DNA of 64,000 nucleotides, taken from NCBI RefSeq assembly GCF_001421765.1, contig NZ_LMLA01000009.1:124001-188000 (forward strand). Reading direction: 5' to 3'. Position 1 is the first letter of the stretch. Each line of letters opens with the position of its first letter. The DNA is from Sphingomonas sp. Leaf32. GTDB taxonomy: Bacteria > Pseudomonadota > Alphaproteobacteria > Sphingomonadales > Sphingomonadaceae. The notes under the pieces are model-generated. The model was not told where the DNA came from, did no database searches, and was given only the letters and a program-made list of their open reading frames with translations. Shown in pieces: positions 62,972-64,000 of this stretch. A program made the position numbers and the translations under genes.

Positions 62972-64000
62972 ATGGTATCATCGTTCCGGCATTCGACCGC
63001 GCTGGCGGCGCTGGCCTTTGCGCTGACGCAGTTGCCGGGGGTGGCGATGGCGCAGACCGATCCTGCCCCGACGACCGCCGCCACCCCCGCCGACGAACAG
63101 GGCGAGGGCGAGATCGTCGTCACGGGCACGCGCATCCCGACGCCGGGGCTGGTGTCGAGCAGCCCGGTCGCTTCGACCAGCGAGCAGCAGATCCGGCTGC
63201 AGTCGGCGCTGACGATCGAGGATTTCTCCACCAAGCTGCCGCAATTGTCGGGCGGTGTGCGGCAGGGGTCGCAGGGGAGCGATGCGTTCGGGGCGCAGGT
63301 GCTGGAACTGCGCAATTTCGGACAGAGCCGCTCGCTGGTGCTGATCGACGGCACCCGCGCCGCGCCGTTCAGCTTTCGCAATTCGGTGGACGTCAACGCC
63401 ATCCCCGCCTCGCTCATCAAGCGGGTCGACGTGCTAACCGGCGGCGCCGCCGCCGTCTATGGCGCGGATGCGGTGGCGGGCGTCGTCAACTTCATCCTGA
63501 ACGACGAATTCGAAGGGGTACGCGGCACCGCCGCCAGCCGATTGTCGGTGCGCGGCGGCGCGCAATATGGCGGGTCGGTGATGCTGGGGCTGGGCGTGGG
63601 GACACGTGGCAATCTGGTGTTCGCGGCCGATTATACCCAGCGCGACGGCATCCTCGCGCGGCAGCGCGACTGGGCGGCGACGCCGAACCAGACCGTGCCC
63701 AGCATCGGCGGCGTGTTCACCGATGTCGCGAGCGGGCGGCGGTTCGGCTTTACCGATGCCGGGGCGTTCACGACCAGTCCGTCGGCGACGTCGAACATTT
63801 CGGGCAGCTATCCGCTGGTATCGCCGCTGAAGCGCATCAATCTGGCCGCGCTGTACAAATATGAAATCACCCCAGCGGTGGAGATTTACGGCCGGGCGAT
63901 GTTCACCAATGCCCGGACCGAAGAGACCGGCACGCCCGGCGCGCAGCCGGCCAGCGTCAGCCGCACCGTCGGCATCAATGCGACCAATCCGTTCCTGACC
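62972..64000 (+). CDS. TonB-dependent receptor, 5' part (cut by window end)
   Basis: The frame is open from the ATG at 62972 to the last base of the window, 343 codons without a stop. It begins with a signal peptide (MVSSFRHSTALAALAFALTQ ... AMAQ). The plug domain follows: EIVVTGTRIPTPGLVSSSPV, LELRNFGQSRSLVLIDGTRA near residue 115, and VDVLTGGAAAVYGADAVAGV near 155, with FILNDEFEG at the start of the barrel. GAGGGAGCAGAGC lies just before the start. The substrate is unknown. It is a different receptor from the one at 20193-23108, with closely similar plug motifs. The adjacent GH84 enzyme makes a glycan-derived substrate possible. Confidence 0.9.
   Translation, partial: MVSSFRHSTALAALAFALTQLPGVAMAQTDPAPTTAATPADEQGEGEIVVTGTRIPTPGLVSSSPVASTSEQQIRLQSALTIEDFSTKLPQLSGGVRQGSQGSDAFGAQVLELRNFGQSRSLVLIDGTRAAPFSFRNSVDVNAIPASLIKRVDVLTGGAAAVYGADAVAGVVNFILNDEFEGVRGTAASRLSVRGGAQYGGSVMLGLGVGTRGNLVFAADYTQRDGILARQRDWAATPNQTVPSIGGVFTDVASGRRFGFTDAGAFTTSPSATSNISGSYPLVSPLKRINLAALYKYEITPAVEIYGRAMFTNARTEETGTPGAQPASVSRTVGINATNPFLT

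Overview
The window is high-GC DNA from what is most likely a sphingomonad (Alphaproteobacteria, Sphingomonadales). The reasons are two large TonB-dependent receptors with signal peptides, a dnaJ-like / yihY / fabI / GNAT / aroC gene string, a DUF4197 lipoprotein, and many short dispersed intergenic palindromes. No rRNA or tRNA gene was seen, and the exact genus cannot be fixed from this sequence alone.

Left part (1-14409), mostly household genes: an Hsp70-like YegD protein, a periplasmic trehalase lipoprotein, a fumarylacetoacetate hydrolase-fold enzyme, a hemerythrin-domain protein, purA, a small Thr/Pro-rich secreted protein, the minus-strand operon dnaJ-like / yihY / fabI / GNAT / aroC, a DUF4197 lipoprotein and a Baeyer-Villiger-type flavin monooxygenase.

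Middle part (14407-34814), signalling and cell-wall or D-amino-acid salvage: a periplasmic beta-propeller sensor fused to a GGDEF diguanylate cyclase, an amino-sugar kinase (BadF family) coupled to quinone-dependent D-lactate dehydrogenase, a TonB receptor, and a plus-strand series. That series is penicillin-acylase-like Ntn hydrolase, N-acyl-D-amino-acid deacylase, DgcN, DgcA, a DAACS symporter and a LysR regulator. It is followed by a serine hydrolase / AmpG pair. Together these suggest uptake and breakdown of acylated or peptidoglycan-derived D-amino acids, with D-glutamate passing through N-acetyl-D-Glu to N-acetyl-L-Glu.

Defence island (34912-60771), the most striking part. A type I-E CRISPR-Cas system is split by a class 1 DISARM set. 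cas3 is on the minus strand. Divergent from it, drmD, drmMI, drmA and drmB run straight into cas8e, cas11e, cas7e, cas5e, cas6e, cas1 and cas2. Nearly every junction is an ATGA, GTGA or TGATG overlap, as if all eleven genes were one transcription unit. A 60-bp leader follows, then an array of 77 recognisable 29-bp repeats with 76 spacers in strict 61-bp phase, ending in degenerate repeats. drmC is not in the cluster.

Right end (60879-64000): a GH84-like O-GlcNAcase, an unrecognised lower-GC orphan gene, and the first 343 codons of a second TonB-dependent receptor cut by the window edge. Six families of intergenic repeat are spread through the window. One is a 191-bp MITE-like element that supplies the stop codons of two convergent genes.
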